A stretch of 64,000 nucleotides of DNA, taken from NCBI GenBank assembly GCA_947846985.1, contig CANTUZ010000008.1, positions 37,342,817 through 37,406,816 on the forward strand, in the 5' to 3' direction. How positions within the stretch are numbered: position 1 is the stretch's first letter; the number at the start of each line of letters is the position of its first letter. Shown piece after piece: positions 1-12,582 of the stretch. Under the pieces are notes generated by a model, which made no database searches, had not been told where the DNA came from, and was given only the letters and a program-made list of their open reading frames with translations. A program made the translations under genes and the position numbers. Source of the stretch: Fratercula arctica. Its lineage: Eukaryota > Chordata > Aves > Charadriiformes > Alcidae.

Positions 1-200
1 AGGAGGGAGAGGCTGCCTCTCCCCATGGCAGCCCCACCTTACCACAGCCTTATTCTGTCCTCACTGCTGGCTTTCACTGTTGATACCAGGTGCGCTCACC
101 CATTTACACACCTTTGCTAGCACCATGTGGCAAAGCAGATACAGCCCCTGGAGCTTCAGGGAAAACCCTGAAAAAAATGGAGTAACCAGGTACCTGCTGA
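1..200. other. Non-coding flank, nothing recognised
   Basis: No exon, repeat family or RNA gene is visible before the first CR1 stub. Short antisense open frames here are not supported by any recognisable protein similarity. Confidence 0.6.
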
Positions 201-264
201 TCATAGAATCATAGAATTGTCTAGGTTGTAAGGGATCTTTAAGATCATTGAGTCCAATCATCAA
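201..264 (-). mobile_element. CR1: CR1 LINE 3'-end stub
   Basis: The stretch starts with TCATAGAATCATAGAAT, the reverse complement of the CR1 3' terminal repeat. It continues with CTAGGTTGTAAGGGATC and AGATCATTGAGTCCAATCATC, a diverged form of the common avian CR1 3' tail. The element is on the minus strand and heavily 5'-truncated, so no coding sequence remains. Its tail resembles the one at 20608 more than those at 12583 and 33421, so it probably belongs to a different subfamily. Confidence 0.88.
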
Positions 265-278
265 TGTCATCAATGTCA
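261..278. repeat. Two-copy 9-bp tandem repeat
   Basis: TCAATGTCA is repeated exactly at 261-269 and 270-278, directly at the truncated end of the CR1 stub. It may be replication slippage or an insertion scar. Confidence 0.8.
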
Positions 279-430
279 TGACTGATGTCATGATACACCA
301 GAAAGTCCCCAGGCACTGCTTTTCCACAGCCCTGAGATCTCACCTGAAGTACTCTGCTTTTTATTCCTCTGCTCTTTCTCTATAGCCTCACTGTATGCAA
401 TGCTTATCCAGCTGCATCCATCCCTTATGC

Positions 431-455
431 TAAAATAAAATAAAATAAAATAATA
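431..455. repeat. (TAAAA)n microsatellite, short
   Basis: Four perfect copies of TAAAA are followed by an imperfect TAATA. It is the same motif as the long array at 62731. Confidence 0.95.
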
Positions 456-3400
456 GAGCCACAGCATCTGGCCAGCAGGCAGCCACTTGGCCATGCAAGC
501 ATGGAAATTTCTTGGCAGAGCTTGGATTCTAGCATGCAGCTTTATTAGCAGAGAAAGGAATTGTAATAATTCTATAAATTGAGATTTTCCAACAGCTACC
601 GGGAACTGCTGGCTAGGATCTTCGGACAAGGACAAAGACAGCAGCACTTTTTGCGGTGGCCACATGCAGCACCGTTATGGAGACTCGGGTGACTTCAGCA
701 CACTAATGCTGATAATGAGCTCACGGCAGTGCAGACGATCACACACGGATGAGCATTCAATTACTCACCCCATGGTTAACACGCAGTGAAAGCAAAGACT
801 ATAGCCATGCAGGCCTCTGCAACTTTCATTTCATAATGCACCATTAAATCTCCATCAAATAATGACAGCTTTGTCCCACGGGCCGGGGCTGAGCAGGAGG
901 TGGTCCATCTCGCAGAAACCCAGGTCAGGCCCTCGCCTGCTGATAGGGCACCTCAGGCAGGACCTGAGATGGTGACTTCAAGATGAAAATACCCCCACTC
1001 CATTCCCTGCCCCCAATATCCTCCTGGCCTTACATACCAGATGCACTTACTGTAGCTCAGCAGCCTCAGAAATAAAGAAATCCTCCTCAAAGTCCTGAAA
1101 TATATATTTTTTTATTATGTTTTTTTGAAGACGTAGCTTGAGGGATTAGCATTTTTATCACACAGATGTGAAACATTAAGTGTAGTTGGTGTGGGAAACT
1201 TTTTGTAACAGAACAAAAACTATTTCTAGTACTCTTGCCACAACCTGCGAAGCTGCATTTTAAAATCAATTCCAGGAGACTCATGGTTAAACATACCATC
1301 AGCAACAGCTCCCCTTTCTTGTGAAGACAGGTCCTTAGAAAAAAAAAATGGTATTTCCAAAGATGCTTATGTGTCTAAATAGCCAGATAACGCTCTTTGG
1401 AGATTTTCTTTGGGACTGAAACACGGAAAGAGCTTAATTACCATTGAAAAACTAAAACTAAAATTTAAACTTAAAAAAAAACAACCAAAAACTAAAAACT
1501 AAAACTAAACTTAAAATCAAAGTTAGATGCCCAAACACTCAGGCAGTTTGTAAAACGTACTTTGTATCCATATTTAAGCACCTGTATATATTGAAGATAC
1601 ACATCTCTACGGTGTTACTATACTATACCTGTGGGGTGTATTCTTAAATAAATAAATACTGTAGCAAAATCACGAATCTGAAGAGTGTGTTCTCACCAAA
1701 ATGAAGATTAATACCAGAAGTTCATATATTACTAACTAATAAATAAGATGATTATTTTAAAAAACAGCAGTGAAAAGAATCTTTTCACTGCTTGAAGAGT
1801 AGATTCTTTAATCTACTAGGATCTGGTTTTCTAAAAGCAAAATCATATTAAAAAAAAAAAACAACACAAAACCCAACAAAAAAGATCCACAATATTTTTC
1901 CTTGGTTAATTCCTTTAAGCCATCCTTTAAAATTCTCTCAGCTTTGCCATAAAAAGGTTTTGGGGAGCTAGCAGAAGTGAGACACTGCCAATTCACTTAA
2001 ATTCTGGGCATAACTTCTCCTCCCAAAGCATGGGCCAAATACAAAGTGGGAACAGTTTCCATTTGGTAACTGTAGGTAGGCTGCCCTTACCCTGCTGTAG
2101 AAATGAACCCAGGCACAACCCTGAACTGTAGTATTTGGACCAAACTTCTGTTGTTCAGGGCTATTTTTTGACCCATGAAACTGCAGGTGCCGACACCAAC
2201 ACCTGCGTAACTATTTCAGCATAGTATTTGAAAGGGGCAAAGTGGCAGACAACAAAACAAAACCAGCGTTTCCAGCTTCTTGTCTCAGTCGTTTCTGCAA
2301 CTGAGCAAATTTAGAAAGCTTTCAAGGCAACAAGTTTTTCATAAAGAGCACCACCAGCCTTGCCCAGCTCAGTCCCACAAGCGGTGGGGGGCAAATGTGG
2401 GTGGAGACTGACTTACACTTGGACTCATTAGGGCCTCATCTACATGGGAAAAGATTTTCTAGTGATGCACACACAGTATAGTGCCACACAAAATCTGCTT
2501 TATTCTCCTTCCACTTAAACCCCTTCCCAGATTACATAAACTAAATTGATCCTTCTGAAGCCAAGATGCAAGTGCTGACATGCAAGCTCGTGCTATGACA
2601 AGAGCAAAGCCTGGATTGCGTCGGAGAAGGGATGTGGACCGGCTGACCTGCGCGCTACCATGCAGAACCTGCCCATGAGTTTCTACATTCTTAAACTTTA
2701 AAATAAAGAGAAAATGAGCACTGTAACATCAGGTACCACTGGAGAGTAAGATGGTTGCTATGTCCAGTTTTAGAAATGAGTAATGTAGACCATAAACACA
2801 GGACCCAGCAACATTTCTAGGGAGCAACGGCATTGAACTCCAGTTCTCTAACTCAGCCTGGGTACCCTTTCTGAAGACAGAAAGGTGCCTGCCCCCCCAG
2901 CTTGAAGCAGGATCTCAGTTTTCTTAGAGATGGAGATAGCATTTCTATGAAAATTACTACCAAAAAAAAAAATTATTTCCACTATAGAGTTAAAATCTGA
3001 GCTCCTGAAGTTTTGCTGGGCTTCTAATTGGGACTATCCCCACATCTGCAATGTCATATGGAAAAACAAACACAAAGATAAAAGGGACCCAGGAGTTATA
3101 TGCATGACAATCCAAACTAGAATCAGCAGCTTCCCCCCCAGTTTCAGCATGAAAAGGAAAAAAATAACTATTTATTTGCATAAATACATTTTGTATTTGC
3201 TGATGAATCTTTCACAGCTTTGCAGGTACTTTTAAGTAATAATATTGTCACTATGGTTGTAGAACAAATTTGTGACTAAACAGATAAAAAAACCCTACAT
3301 GCCTGCGAAGGACCCAGCAGCAAGCATTTAGGGAATGGATTCCTTGGAACTGAGCATTCATAATCCAGTGCCTACTGTGCATTCACTCCCTTCAATGGCT

Positions 3401-3719
3401 ATGGTAATTAGGTTGTCTCATGTTATTGTGACCTACAATCTATCTATGGGGACACTCCAGGGGAGCTCTGGGTCCTAAATCTACTAATTTCACATTTAGA
3501 AAGACCCAGGCATTACAACAATGCTGAATTGATATGCAGAACATTCAGATAATTTTAAACACTTGAATCATTGTCCTCGGATGTAAAAAGATCAGGGCTT
3601 CCTTCAAGCACACATTGTGCAAATTCACTGGGTGTGTCACATTACACTGAAGGGATGTTTGCTGAAATGCAACTGGGCCATGGAAGTGGTAGTTGATTAA
3701 GTGGAAAATAAGGAGCCTT
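456..3719. other. Non-coding, unique AT-rich DNA
   Basis: No exon is recognised. The interval holds an A-rich, low-complexity patch at about 1449-1520 (ACTAAA and AACTAAA variants), and short A runs near 1340, 1850 and 2965. About 3380-3480 is unique sequence without repeats. Everything else is unremarkable. Confidence 0.6.
1449..1520. repeat. A-rich low-complexity (ACTAAA-like)
   Basis: The tract consists of degenerate AACTAAA and CTAAAA units around a run of A. It is probably a degraded simple repeat or an old poly-A tail. Confidence 0.7.
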
Positions 3720-3732
3720 GGTCACAATGACC
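3720..3732. promoter_or_regulatory. Candidate oestrogen response element (IR3)
   Basis: GGTCACAATGACC is a perfect inverted repeat of GGTCA with a 3-base spacer. This is the core consensus bound by oestrogen receptor dimers. The 3' side extends to TGACCT, while the 5' outer base is T rather than A, so it matches 11 of the 12 specified bases of the full consensus. It lies in unique, repeat-free DNA. Ten fixed bases would be expected about 0.06 times in 64 kb of random sequence, so it is notable but unproven. Confidence 0.45.
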
Positions 3733-6700
3733 TTTATAAACCATGCACAAAATTTAAGCTGAGATTTACAGCAAACTTTTCTGGTCAGTTTATTCTATGC
3801 TGATAGAAAATAGGGTAATAAACCAGAGTATAGAAGTTAGTTTCTTGCATGAGTTACAACTTTCTTATGAAATTTTGCTCAATCATCTAGCTTCTGGCTT
3901 TAGCAATATAGTATCACTTGATCCAATCCTAATAAACAGTCCAGACAAAGCTGCAGTCTAGTAATACCATCACGTTAAATAGTTCCTCAGTGCCTTAGTA
4001 TTTGCAGTCCTAGATGACTTAATAGCATGGTCTCGCTCTATTCATACATTATAGCTGAGTGAGTAATTACATGGAAACTTTGCAAACAAGTTTCCAGTTT
4101 AGGGCAGAGCATCAACCCAGATCAGATAAATAACCAACCTACAGTCTAATTCTGTAAAAGAGATTTTGAGCATCTTCTTACCGTCTCCTTTACTCAAATA
4201 TAAGCAAAATGCCATTTCTTAGAGCAAGAAAAAACAAGCAAATATTCCCTACGAGTTTCTGGACATTGATAGATGAGCTCTGGAGGGCCTCGCAGCAGCT
4301 GCTCTTTAGGACATGACCAATGCCACCTTCCCAGCCCTTCACCGGCAGCTACAGCGAGCGGGGCAGCCTGGGGAGTAGAGAGGGGAGACAGAAGTACGCA
4401 TTTCCCTTCTGCTCTGCCAGAGAACAGAAAGAAAGAGGAGAGCAGACATCTAGAGAGAGATATGTCAAACTGCCTCAGCAAAATTTGCCAGATCTTCCAG
4501 AGCCCTTATTAATGCAATAAATTTATTTTTGGTAGGGTTAAAAAAAAAAAATCCAAATCACTGCCACCGTGAATGCTTAAAATTACATCCTATGAGTTAG
4601 ACTGAATACAAAGTATGTACAGGTTCTCCACTGAGAAAACTGAATGTATTTATCTTTTTAATTGAATCTAGCCATATAAAATGATCCTGTTAAGTAGATT
4701 AGAAATCTGATGTACTGGGGCCCCATGTGGTTTGCCTTTAATATTTGTCCATTCAGTTACTGTTTTTGAAAAGCAGGAATTACTCATTGCAACCCTAATG
4801 CTATATTTATTCAGGATTTAGGCCTATTTTACGATTAGACTTGACTTAATTGTACCAAACTATCAGCAATGCTGGAGTCAGACTACTGAAAGTCATTATC
4901 ATATATCTGCCTGATATCTGCATTCTGCAAATCTTGGAGGAAGAAAAAGAGAATACTTCCTCTTGCCACTGCTGGAGTAAAATTAGAAGATGTCTGGGGA
5001 GTCTGAAAAGCAGTTTTATCCTGATGCTCTGGTAAAGTATTTATTTTTTGAAAAAAATAAGTTAAAAAAAAGTTAAAACATGAAAACTGTTCTGATAAAA
5101 AAAAGCTATATCACAGAGGGAAAAAACAGTTATGTCTCCTTACATCATTTACAGAGAAAAATTAACTATAATATCAAGAAGCTATTACAAGAGTCCACGG
5201 TATGGTTTAGGAGTGCACATCAATTGCTGCACACAACATGCATTTGGAAGAGGTGAATACCTGCTCTTCCTTGCAAGAGTCACCGACATCTCGACTGGAT
5301 CTGCAGAAGGAAGGGCTGAACAGCCCTCTCTCCTCTCACCACAAAAGGCCGCCTTCTGCTCCATCAGCAGTTCCTTCACCACAGCAGTGCTCCTCTCCGC
5401 TTTTGCAAGGCAAGGAGGCAACTTTAAAAGACTAAAGGAAACGCGGCCAAAGGACCTTCAGATCTCTATTACAGTGTCACTGTCTCTGCATTTGTGCCTT
5501 AAATGCCAACAGCAAATTACATCTATATGCTTTCTTTCTACATGACTCATTATCAATTTTCCTTGTTTAACCCATTATCTAAGTAAGCATGTGTATGGGC
5601 ACCTACTTATATTATTTCCAGCCTGCTTCTTCCTCATTCACATTGCAATTCCTAGGGAGATTCCCATCGCGGTTTTTGGAAAAGTCTTCTTAAGCATCAT
5701 ATTAAAGCTCTGGCAGAAATCCTGGCCTTGACCTCGTTCTAGGTGAAAGGTACTGCAGAAGTTCACAATGGCACGTGGTTCTAACTCTGTAGCTTTGCAG
5801 ATTATATCACTTATCTAACGAAGCTGAAGTGTTACTTTTAATTTGTCAAAAGAGATTAAAGAACAAGGACAGCAGCTGCAAGCACAGGAAAAGATACAAT
5901 TCCTAGGAAAATATTTGCTTTTATCAGTCAGTAAAACAATGCTGTAAATCTGCACTGTATTTGTCATGGGGAAAAAAAAGTAAGGCAATAGTTACTAAGA
6001 GTCTAGTTGTGTTTCCTACATCTACAAAATGACCATTTCTTGTAAAATCAGTGTTTTGCATAGATAAGAGCAGGAAATTAACAATCACCATAGTTTTCAA
6101 TGCAAGACAATATATGCCTTCATAGTATAGAATAAAACCCTTAGATGTGAAAAAAAAAAATAATTCATAAATATATAGGGATAGGCACTCTGAACTTCTG
6201 TATCAGAGGTGAGTGATGAAGCAAGACGATAGCAAGGTTCAGACCTTACTTGTGACAACTATAATACTGTTATGCATCAGTTTAAATCAGTTTCAAAAAA
6301 CATCACACCCCAAGCTTCCAATTTAGACCTTTTTTTTTTCCAATATATTTTTCTGAGGAATTGCGTAGTTTACTTGCACTTAAGTTCTATAAAAGAAACT
6401 AAGTATGCAATCTTCCATTTACAGCATACAGACAGCGCTATGCAGAGTACTTAAAAATAATAAGAAAAGACATATAGTATATCCTTTTGTCTCCTAATGT
6501 ACAATGCCAAGGAACTCCTCAGTTTAATTACATAAATATGGCATTTTTCAGAAAATGTTTGTAAAATAGATCAAAGATGCAAGTGTTTCTAGTATTATTT
6601 GGTTTGAGAGAAGACAGACATTGAGGTGTTAATTTCTACCAAGAATAGACAATGCCAAAGAGTCCAGAGACTCCATTACAAGGTGGTTGGTTATCAAGAA

Positions 6701-7460
6701 AGAAGTATTCTAAAAATGTAGGCCTCAAATTGTTTGTTTTGATTTTGAAATAGACAATCTGTCTGAAGTTCTAGCCAGACACCGAAGCGGAGCTGAAAAA
6801 ACCTTGCCTTTAGGATTTACCTTATATGCAAAATAAATGTTTATTGTGGAATAGTTGTGTAAGGTATACATGAATCATTTTTAACCACAGTATTTCCCAG
6901 ATAAACACAACTGCTGTGTTTATAATGAAAATTAATTCAGCAACGTAGATAGCTCAGTTCATAAAACATCTGACAGAATGGAAGAGGTATTTGACAAGCC
7001 CTAACTGGTACTTTGTCTCTAATCTTTCAGGTATTTTTTTGCTTGTGAAAGGAAAAGGAATGAAAAGCAATATGTAGAAAGAGAAAACTGCTTGGAAACA
7101 AAATCCTTTCCCCCAAAACCAGGGTGTGGTTGCAGGGATCAGGGAGCGAAATTAGATAGAAAAAACCTGCTTAGGCCTGCAATCAAATCACCATGTAGCT
7201 ACTTCTGGGTCCAGTGGTGCTCACTTTCATATAAATGACCAACTAATCTCACCCTTGCTTTGACAAATTGTTTGACACAACAGAGGGTCAAATCACACAG
7301 GTGTACATTTCCAGGTGTTTCTCATATATTGCCATTACTTAATTATTCATTCACCTCATTCAGTAAGATTCTCTGAGTTGATCACTCCCGTTCCTCTGAG
7401 CTCTTTTAAAAACCTACCCTTTATTTTCCTCTTTACACACAAGGAACAGTATCACGGGGT
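3733..7460. other. Non-coding, unique DNA
   Basis: No exon or known repeat is recognised. There are small GC-richer patches at about 4262-4440 and 5270-5440. The open frames in these patches (66-137 codons) overlap on both strands and resemble nothing known. Short A runs occur near 4539 and 6150. Confidence 0.6.
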
Positions 7461-7490
7461 CAGAAGTAGTTGGCACAGAAGTAGTTGGCA
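7461..7490. repeat. 15-bp tandem duplication
   Basis: CAGAAGTAGTTGGCA occurs twice without mismatch at 7461-7475 and 7476-7490. Perfect identity suggests a recent duplication. Confidence 0.95.
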
Positions 7491-8031
7491 CCTGAGCCTC
7501 TCTACGCTCAAAAGGAGCACAAGGCAGAAACCAGGAAGAGAAACACAAATTTGAATGTGTTCCTATAGTCACTAAACTTTAAAAATGATCTGGATGATCT
7601 GGATTTTCACGGAGAAGTTTGAAGGAAAGGTGGGTAGCTAACATGTCAAGACAAAGAAAGGAGTTGCTGCTAATGACCTTGGCTGTCTTTTACTGCTTAG
7701 TAAGCTAATTATGTTTAAAAAAAAAAAGACAAAACTAGAGCAGAGGAAATTAGAAGGCATGTTGATGTTTCTATTCCTTCTAAATCAAAACAGTAGCCAG
7801 CATGATGTAGGAAAGCCCCTTCGGGTTACATACACTGAGAAAGCTATTGTATATAGCATACCAGCAAAGCCAAACAAATGTTCTAAGTATATTCTGGTTT
7901 AATAGCCAAAGGCTATCCCTGCTGTGGTTGTGCCCTCGCACATTACATACGCTCTGTAAAGCAGAAACCCACCTGGAGTCCAAAGTGTTTGATAATCCCG
8001 GACTGGGTAATAAAACTCTTTTGCGACATCC

Positions 8032-8081
8032 AGTCTTTTGGATGAGCTTTCAAGAAGTGAGCTTTCAAAAAGTCTTTTGGA
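8032..8081. repeat. Nested short direct repeats
   Basis: A 15-bp unit, TGAGCTTTCAAGAAG, is repeated in tandem at 8043-8057 and 8058-8072 with one mismatch. The pair is bracketed by an exact 11-bp direct repeat, AGTCTTTTGGA, at 8032-8042 and 8071-8081. No transposon ends are visible. Confidence 0.9.
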
Positions 8082-9920
8082 AGGAGGTATTTTCAGAATT
8101 TGTATCACAAAGCTACTAGTTAGCAGTCATGGTTTCTGGTAAAAAGCTATTTGCCAGTTAATATCACAAAAACATGACTTCTGGAGCTTTACAAGAATTA
8201 TGCAAACTCTGCTGAAATAGTCCTGGGCTCACAAGTAGCCTAAGTTGGCAGCTGACACAGCTACTGCTAAACACCCCCCAGGGGGATAGCGGGGCTCCCG
8301 AAAAGCTGTATACTCTAACATGTACAGGCAGCACATGCCTACACATCCCTACTTGTATCCTATTCTTGTGGTGTGGGCATGAAACCACTCCTCTAACAGA
8401 AAAAAAAACCCCATGGCATTCTTTTACTAAAGCCTGATGTAAAAGATGGAAAATAATCTAGACAATTTTAAATTAGAAAATATTTAAATCAGAAAAGCGT
8501 AACCCCTTTGGGATGGGGGAAAAACAGCAAGTGGTCTTTTCAGAACCAGATTAGTGGCATGATCCCAACCTACTAATGCCATTTCTCTACTGTACCTCCA
8601 TAAAAACCTACATCCTGATGGCATAGGTAGCCTGGAGACCCACACTCTACAGTACACAGTGACCAGAGATCCTTATGCATTCAAGGCTATGCCTGCCTGC
8701 CACAGCTAATACAATATCAGGGCCAATAATTTAATTACATGAAGACCAGGACGTTCAGAGAGTGACAGCTCCCGTTCTCATGCATAGCACTTATCTCGGA
8801 CACAAAAACAGCATCAAGGACCATACCTGCACAAGGAGATTTATTGCTGCAAACCTGTGTATCTGAACACGGCACTAACACAGCCGCATTCTGCGCTGAA
8901 CACACAAACACAAACCGTCAGGTATGTAAAACACAACAGAAACGTCTCCATTTCTTGACACGAGGGGAAAAGCAGAGAGCAGCGTTTCGGGTGCTGTAAG
9001 TTGCCTCCAGCAGCAGCAGGAGAGCTGGAATGCCGTCCACGCTGCCCTTGGTTCACCAGACCATGGGGCTCCCTCCTGCCCCTCTGCAGGCCCGAGGGAC
9101 CCTCCAACTCCTCCAGGTGCTCAAGGGAACTCGGTGTAGCCTGGTGAGCAAGCTGTGCAGACTTTTTAAGTTACAAAAACCGTGTCCAAGTTTGCCAAAA
9201 CCAGTGACCTACTTAAGTAAAAGATTTCACACACAAAAAAAAAAAAAAAGGAGGTGGGGGGATGGGAAATCTAACTGTTTTGAATATTGTAGGAGATTGA
9301 TTCTTTCTAATGAATCTAGACCCTGCCAAGTGCTGCACTCAAAGCAGCTGGCGTGTTGTACAGACAGCAACTGTGATCTGCCAACGGAGCAGGGACAACA
9401 GACGGCGACACCTAGTTTGCAGGTGTTTTGTTTTATGATGCCAGTGAAACAGCACTGTATCGAGCAGTTACTTCCCCAAATCATCTTCTGCTGAAAGGCT
9501 GCTGCGCTGGCTGCTTTGTGAAATGCTGCTCTCCTCCCTTCCCCCACTCCCACAATCCTTTCTCGGCTCATGAGGGCTCTATTTGCAATGCTACACAAAA
9601 GGATTAGTTGTTTCAACTTTTCTGTTTTCCTATTTCTAAACAGCCTCAATCGTGTCTCTTTTGACTGACCTGAACAACATTTTACACGAGATTTTCCCCC
9701 GCTTCCTTCTCCCCACCCCCAAAAAAAGTACCTGCTTGACAGCAGTACACAATCAAATCAGAAAAGTGAAAATACACATTAGCTTTAAATGTTGTGCCTG
9801 TAGTCCTGCATCTCTGAACAAGCATTTTCTGCACTGTAACCTCCAGACACAGCAACACAGGAGAATGTGCACTGAGCGAGCTATGAAACAACAGGTTTTA
9901 ACACCATTACTCTTTTCCTA
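8082..9920. other. Non-coding with a GC-richer patch
   Basis: No exon is recognised. The stretch from about 8830 to 9130 is GC-richer and has overlapping open frames on both strands (88 codons minus at 8841-9107, 154 codons plus at 9030-9494). Neither resembles a known protein. An A run followed by a G-rich patch lies at about 9236-9266. Confidence 0.55.
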
Positions 9921-10050
9921 GATTTACCACTGACTTACTCTGTGTTCTCAGACAAATCATTCAGTTTGTACCTCAGCTTTCTTAACTGTAAAACAGGTAT
10001 AACACATGCTAAAGCATCTTCGAATACTTTAAAAGTTTCAAAATTGAAAA
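9921..10050 (+). mobile_element. MIR/L2-like ancient repeat relic
   Basis: The order of blocks fits the 3' half of MIR or L2 in sense orientation: a TCTGTGTTCTCAGACAAATCATT segment (here ACTCTGTGTTCTCAGACAAA), then CCTCAGCTTTCTTAACTGTA, then AAAACAGGTATAA. Known family consensus in this part reads roughly 'tgtgacc..gcaagtca..cctcagtttcctcatctgtaaaatggg' in pieces. The copy is old and diverged. MIR and L2 share this 3' region, so I cannot choose between them. Confidence 0.55.
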
Positions 10051-11880
10051 AGACTTTGAAAAGACTGGCTGTTACGTACCAGCTATTATTTTCACACAAC
10101 GCAGCCTGCACTACTAAGGGGAAAAAAATATCTTGACTGAATAATCACATTTAGGACAGTGGCTTGTATATGTGTGCTAGAGCAGTTTCAAAGAAAACGT
10201 CGTATTTTTAAGCTACATGCGCCACAACCATATTTAACAGAAAGCCATCACAAGTCTTTTGGTGCCATGAGTCTTTGTAATAAAAGCATTTGGTTTTGTA
10301 CCAGGCTATAATGGCTCTGCAAGAGCTGTCAGGGTTTATCACATCAAAAATCTGTGCACTAAAAAAGGAGTGGTTGCCCAAAGAGGGTTTGGTACTTTAG
10401 AGACATTAGAATCTATTTCGTTAATAACACGTATTTGCACACTTGGGGTTTGTGGCTTAGCTTGATCATACTGCAATATCGCCCATTCTCTCCAAGAGGT
10501 TTTTGCTGTGACACTTCAAGGGCAGATCCACAACCACCACCACCACTAAGTGTACAGGAGCAGCCAGATGAGAGAGACTCAGGTGCCAGGAGCCCCGTCA
10601 AGCCCCAAAGCCCCCGTGACATCCAGCGCTGCGGGGAGTTACTCACAGCACATCAGTGTCTGCTTGAACGTTTTGTGTACAACCTGATTCAGTAGCAAGT
10701 TGGGAGCGTGAAATCATGCAGCGTCCCAGGCTCAGAAGAACTGTTAACTGACGACAGGGTTTTCCACTGTGAGGTTGTCTGAGATACCAGCAAAAGACGT
10801 CTGACAAGTGTTCACTGACCCATGCCGTTCCCAGGGATGAGGCCACATGCAAAGGTGTTTGCATCCCAGGAACCAGCTTAGTAACTGCTCTTTGTGGGCA
10901 TTTATTAGGGCAAGATCTTTCTCCATAACTGTCCAGTATCTGGTTTTAATTCTGCACAGCCCTAGTTGAGGAAAAAATAAAGATGTGCTCTCTATGTTTT
11001 CTCCTAGGTGCCAAGAAACCCACACAACAGTCCTCTGAAACTACAGAAAAATTACTAGATACAACATCATTACATGGGTTGTATGTAGAACAGCGATCCT
11101 ATTAATTGCGTCAATAGCAAAGACTGTCAACACACTGCTTCAAAATATTTCAAAGCAAATTATCAGTAAACCACATTCAGTTTGCTGTTGTCACATATGC
11201 ATGTGCCTTGAAGTCAGAAACCCAGAAACAAGGAGCTCTACAAGAAAAGTTATTCGAATAAGAATGCTAAGTTAAGAACTCATGAGTAAAGCAATGTCCT
11301 GAAATAGCTGAAGTGCAAATAGCAAAAGGCCAAACACAGCTGTTTTTAAGCAGAGTACAAAACTGTTAAAGTCTGTCTAAAGCGGCAAAAGATGGACAGA
11401 TTTCTGCGGGAGCAGAGGAACAGAGAGCACACGTTTCTATTGAACTGTTTCAAATTAAGGGTGTTGTAAATTTTTCTAAACTGCCTGACTCCATAGGACT
11501 CTCTGGTATTGAACCCACAGAAAATCCATCCTGTCATGTTACAATATTGGTTTTCTGTCCTGGTGTGTATGTTGGCACATACCATTAGCAAGGATTCATA
11601 GCGACATCAAACCAAGACCAGAACTTTATTGCAAGGAAGATGCATTGCTGCGAGAAACAAGAGGAGGTTCAGTTGTGCGCAGGTTTTCCATGACATGCTT
11701 GCCATGCTGTAGTACAGGAAGAGAGAGACAGTCAAGCACTGATCTTTCCTTGGGGATATTCTCAAACAGAGGCAACATCTTAATCCCCCTGAAAGTCAAG
11801 CAAGATTTTTACCATTGATTTCAAGGAATCAGGACCTTGGTTTCTTATAACTAGTAGTAACTTCTGTGTCCAGTAAAGAT
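10051..11880. other. Non-coding, nothing recognised
   Basis: The sequence is unique. About 10490-10640 is GC-richer and contains a small CAC-repeat patch (CCACCACCACCACC). The open frames of 73-93 codons here are unsupported. Confidence 0.6.
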
Positions 11881-11883
11881 TTT

Positions 11884-11950
11884 TTTAATTAATTAATAAT
11901 TAATTAATTATACACCTCACCCTTATGATTAACACCTCACCCTTATTATT
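11884..11950. repeat. AATT-rich palindrome plus 20-bp tandem pair
   Basis: TTAATTAATTAATAATTAAT-type sequence occupies about 11884-11911 and is self-complementary. It is followed by two copies of a 20-bp unit (ACACCTCACCCTTAT core) at 11911-11930 and 11931-11950, which match at 18 of 20 positions. Confidence 0.9.
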
Positions 11951-12582
11951 AAAAAGCTGGTTTATACCACTCTAGCAGTGTACACTTCATACTCATTTAT
12001 AATGTCACAATCCTGAAACAGTGCCCAGCCAGAAGAAGAGCCAGGCCCAAGAGAATGTCATTTTCCCAGAGGTATCCATTTGGATGAAAATAAAATCTAC
12101 TGCTCTCCTGCATTAGAAGATTTCAGCTATGCAGCTTTCAGAGTCAGCTCTCATTTCCTTGTATGTTAACAAGCTTCTCCTTTTCAGCTGGCTATGGGGT
12201 TTTCTTTCTCACAGTTATCAATGGGTTGTCCCAGGGTAACAGCCAGCCTTGGATCATCAGCTGTCTATTGAAATGAAGGTGTTCACTGTAGAATACAAAT
12301 GAAATGCATATCTGGTAAACACACGCCAGACAGACTGACTGAGAAGCCCAATCTGGACATACTACATGTGTCAATGCTTTGGCAGTACTGCTGCTGTCTA
12401 TTTATGTTTTCTTTCACAACATTTTTGCTGAGTTTGTTCTAAAGCTAACAACCTTTTTAGTACAACACCTGCTTCCCTAAAGCACTGAGGCCAGTGAACG
12501 GAACACCTTGCAAGGTGGCTTGTAGAAGAAAGGTGAAGTAGGCAACATACTCAGTTTAAGAAGGGCACCACAGACAGTCCAG

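Noticed and set aside
8275..8286. CTCF-like motif CCCCCAGGGGGA
   Set aside because: Two consensus positions fail, and it is equally well explained as a simple C/G palindrome.
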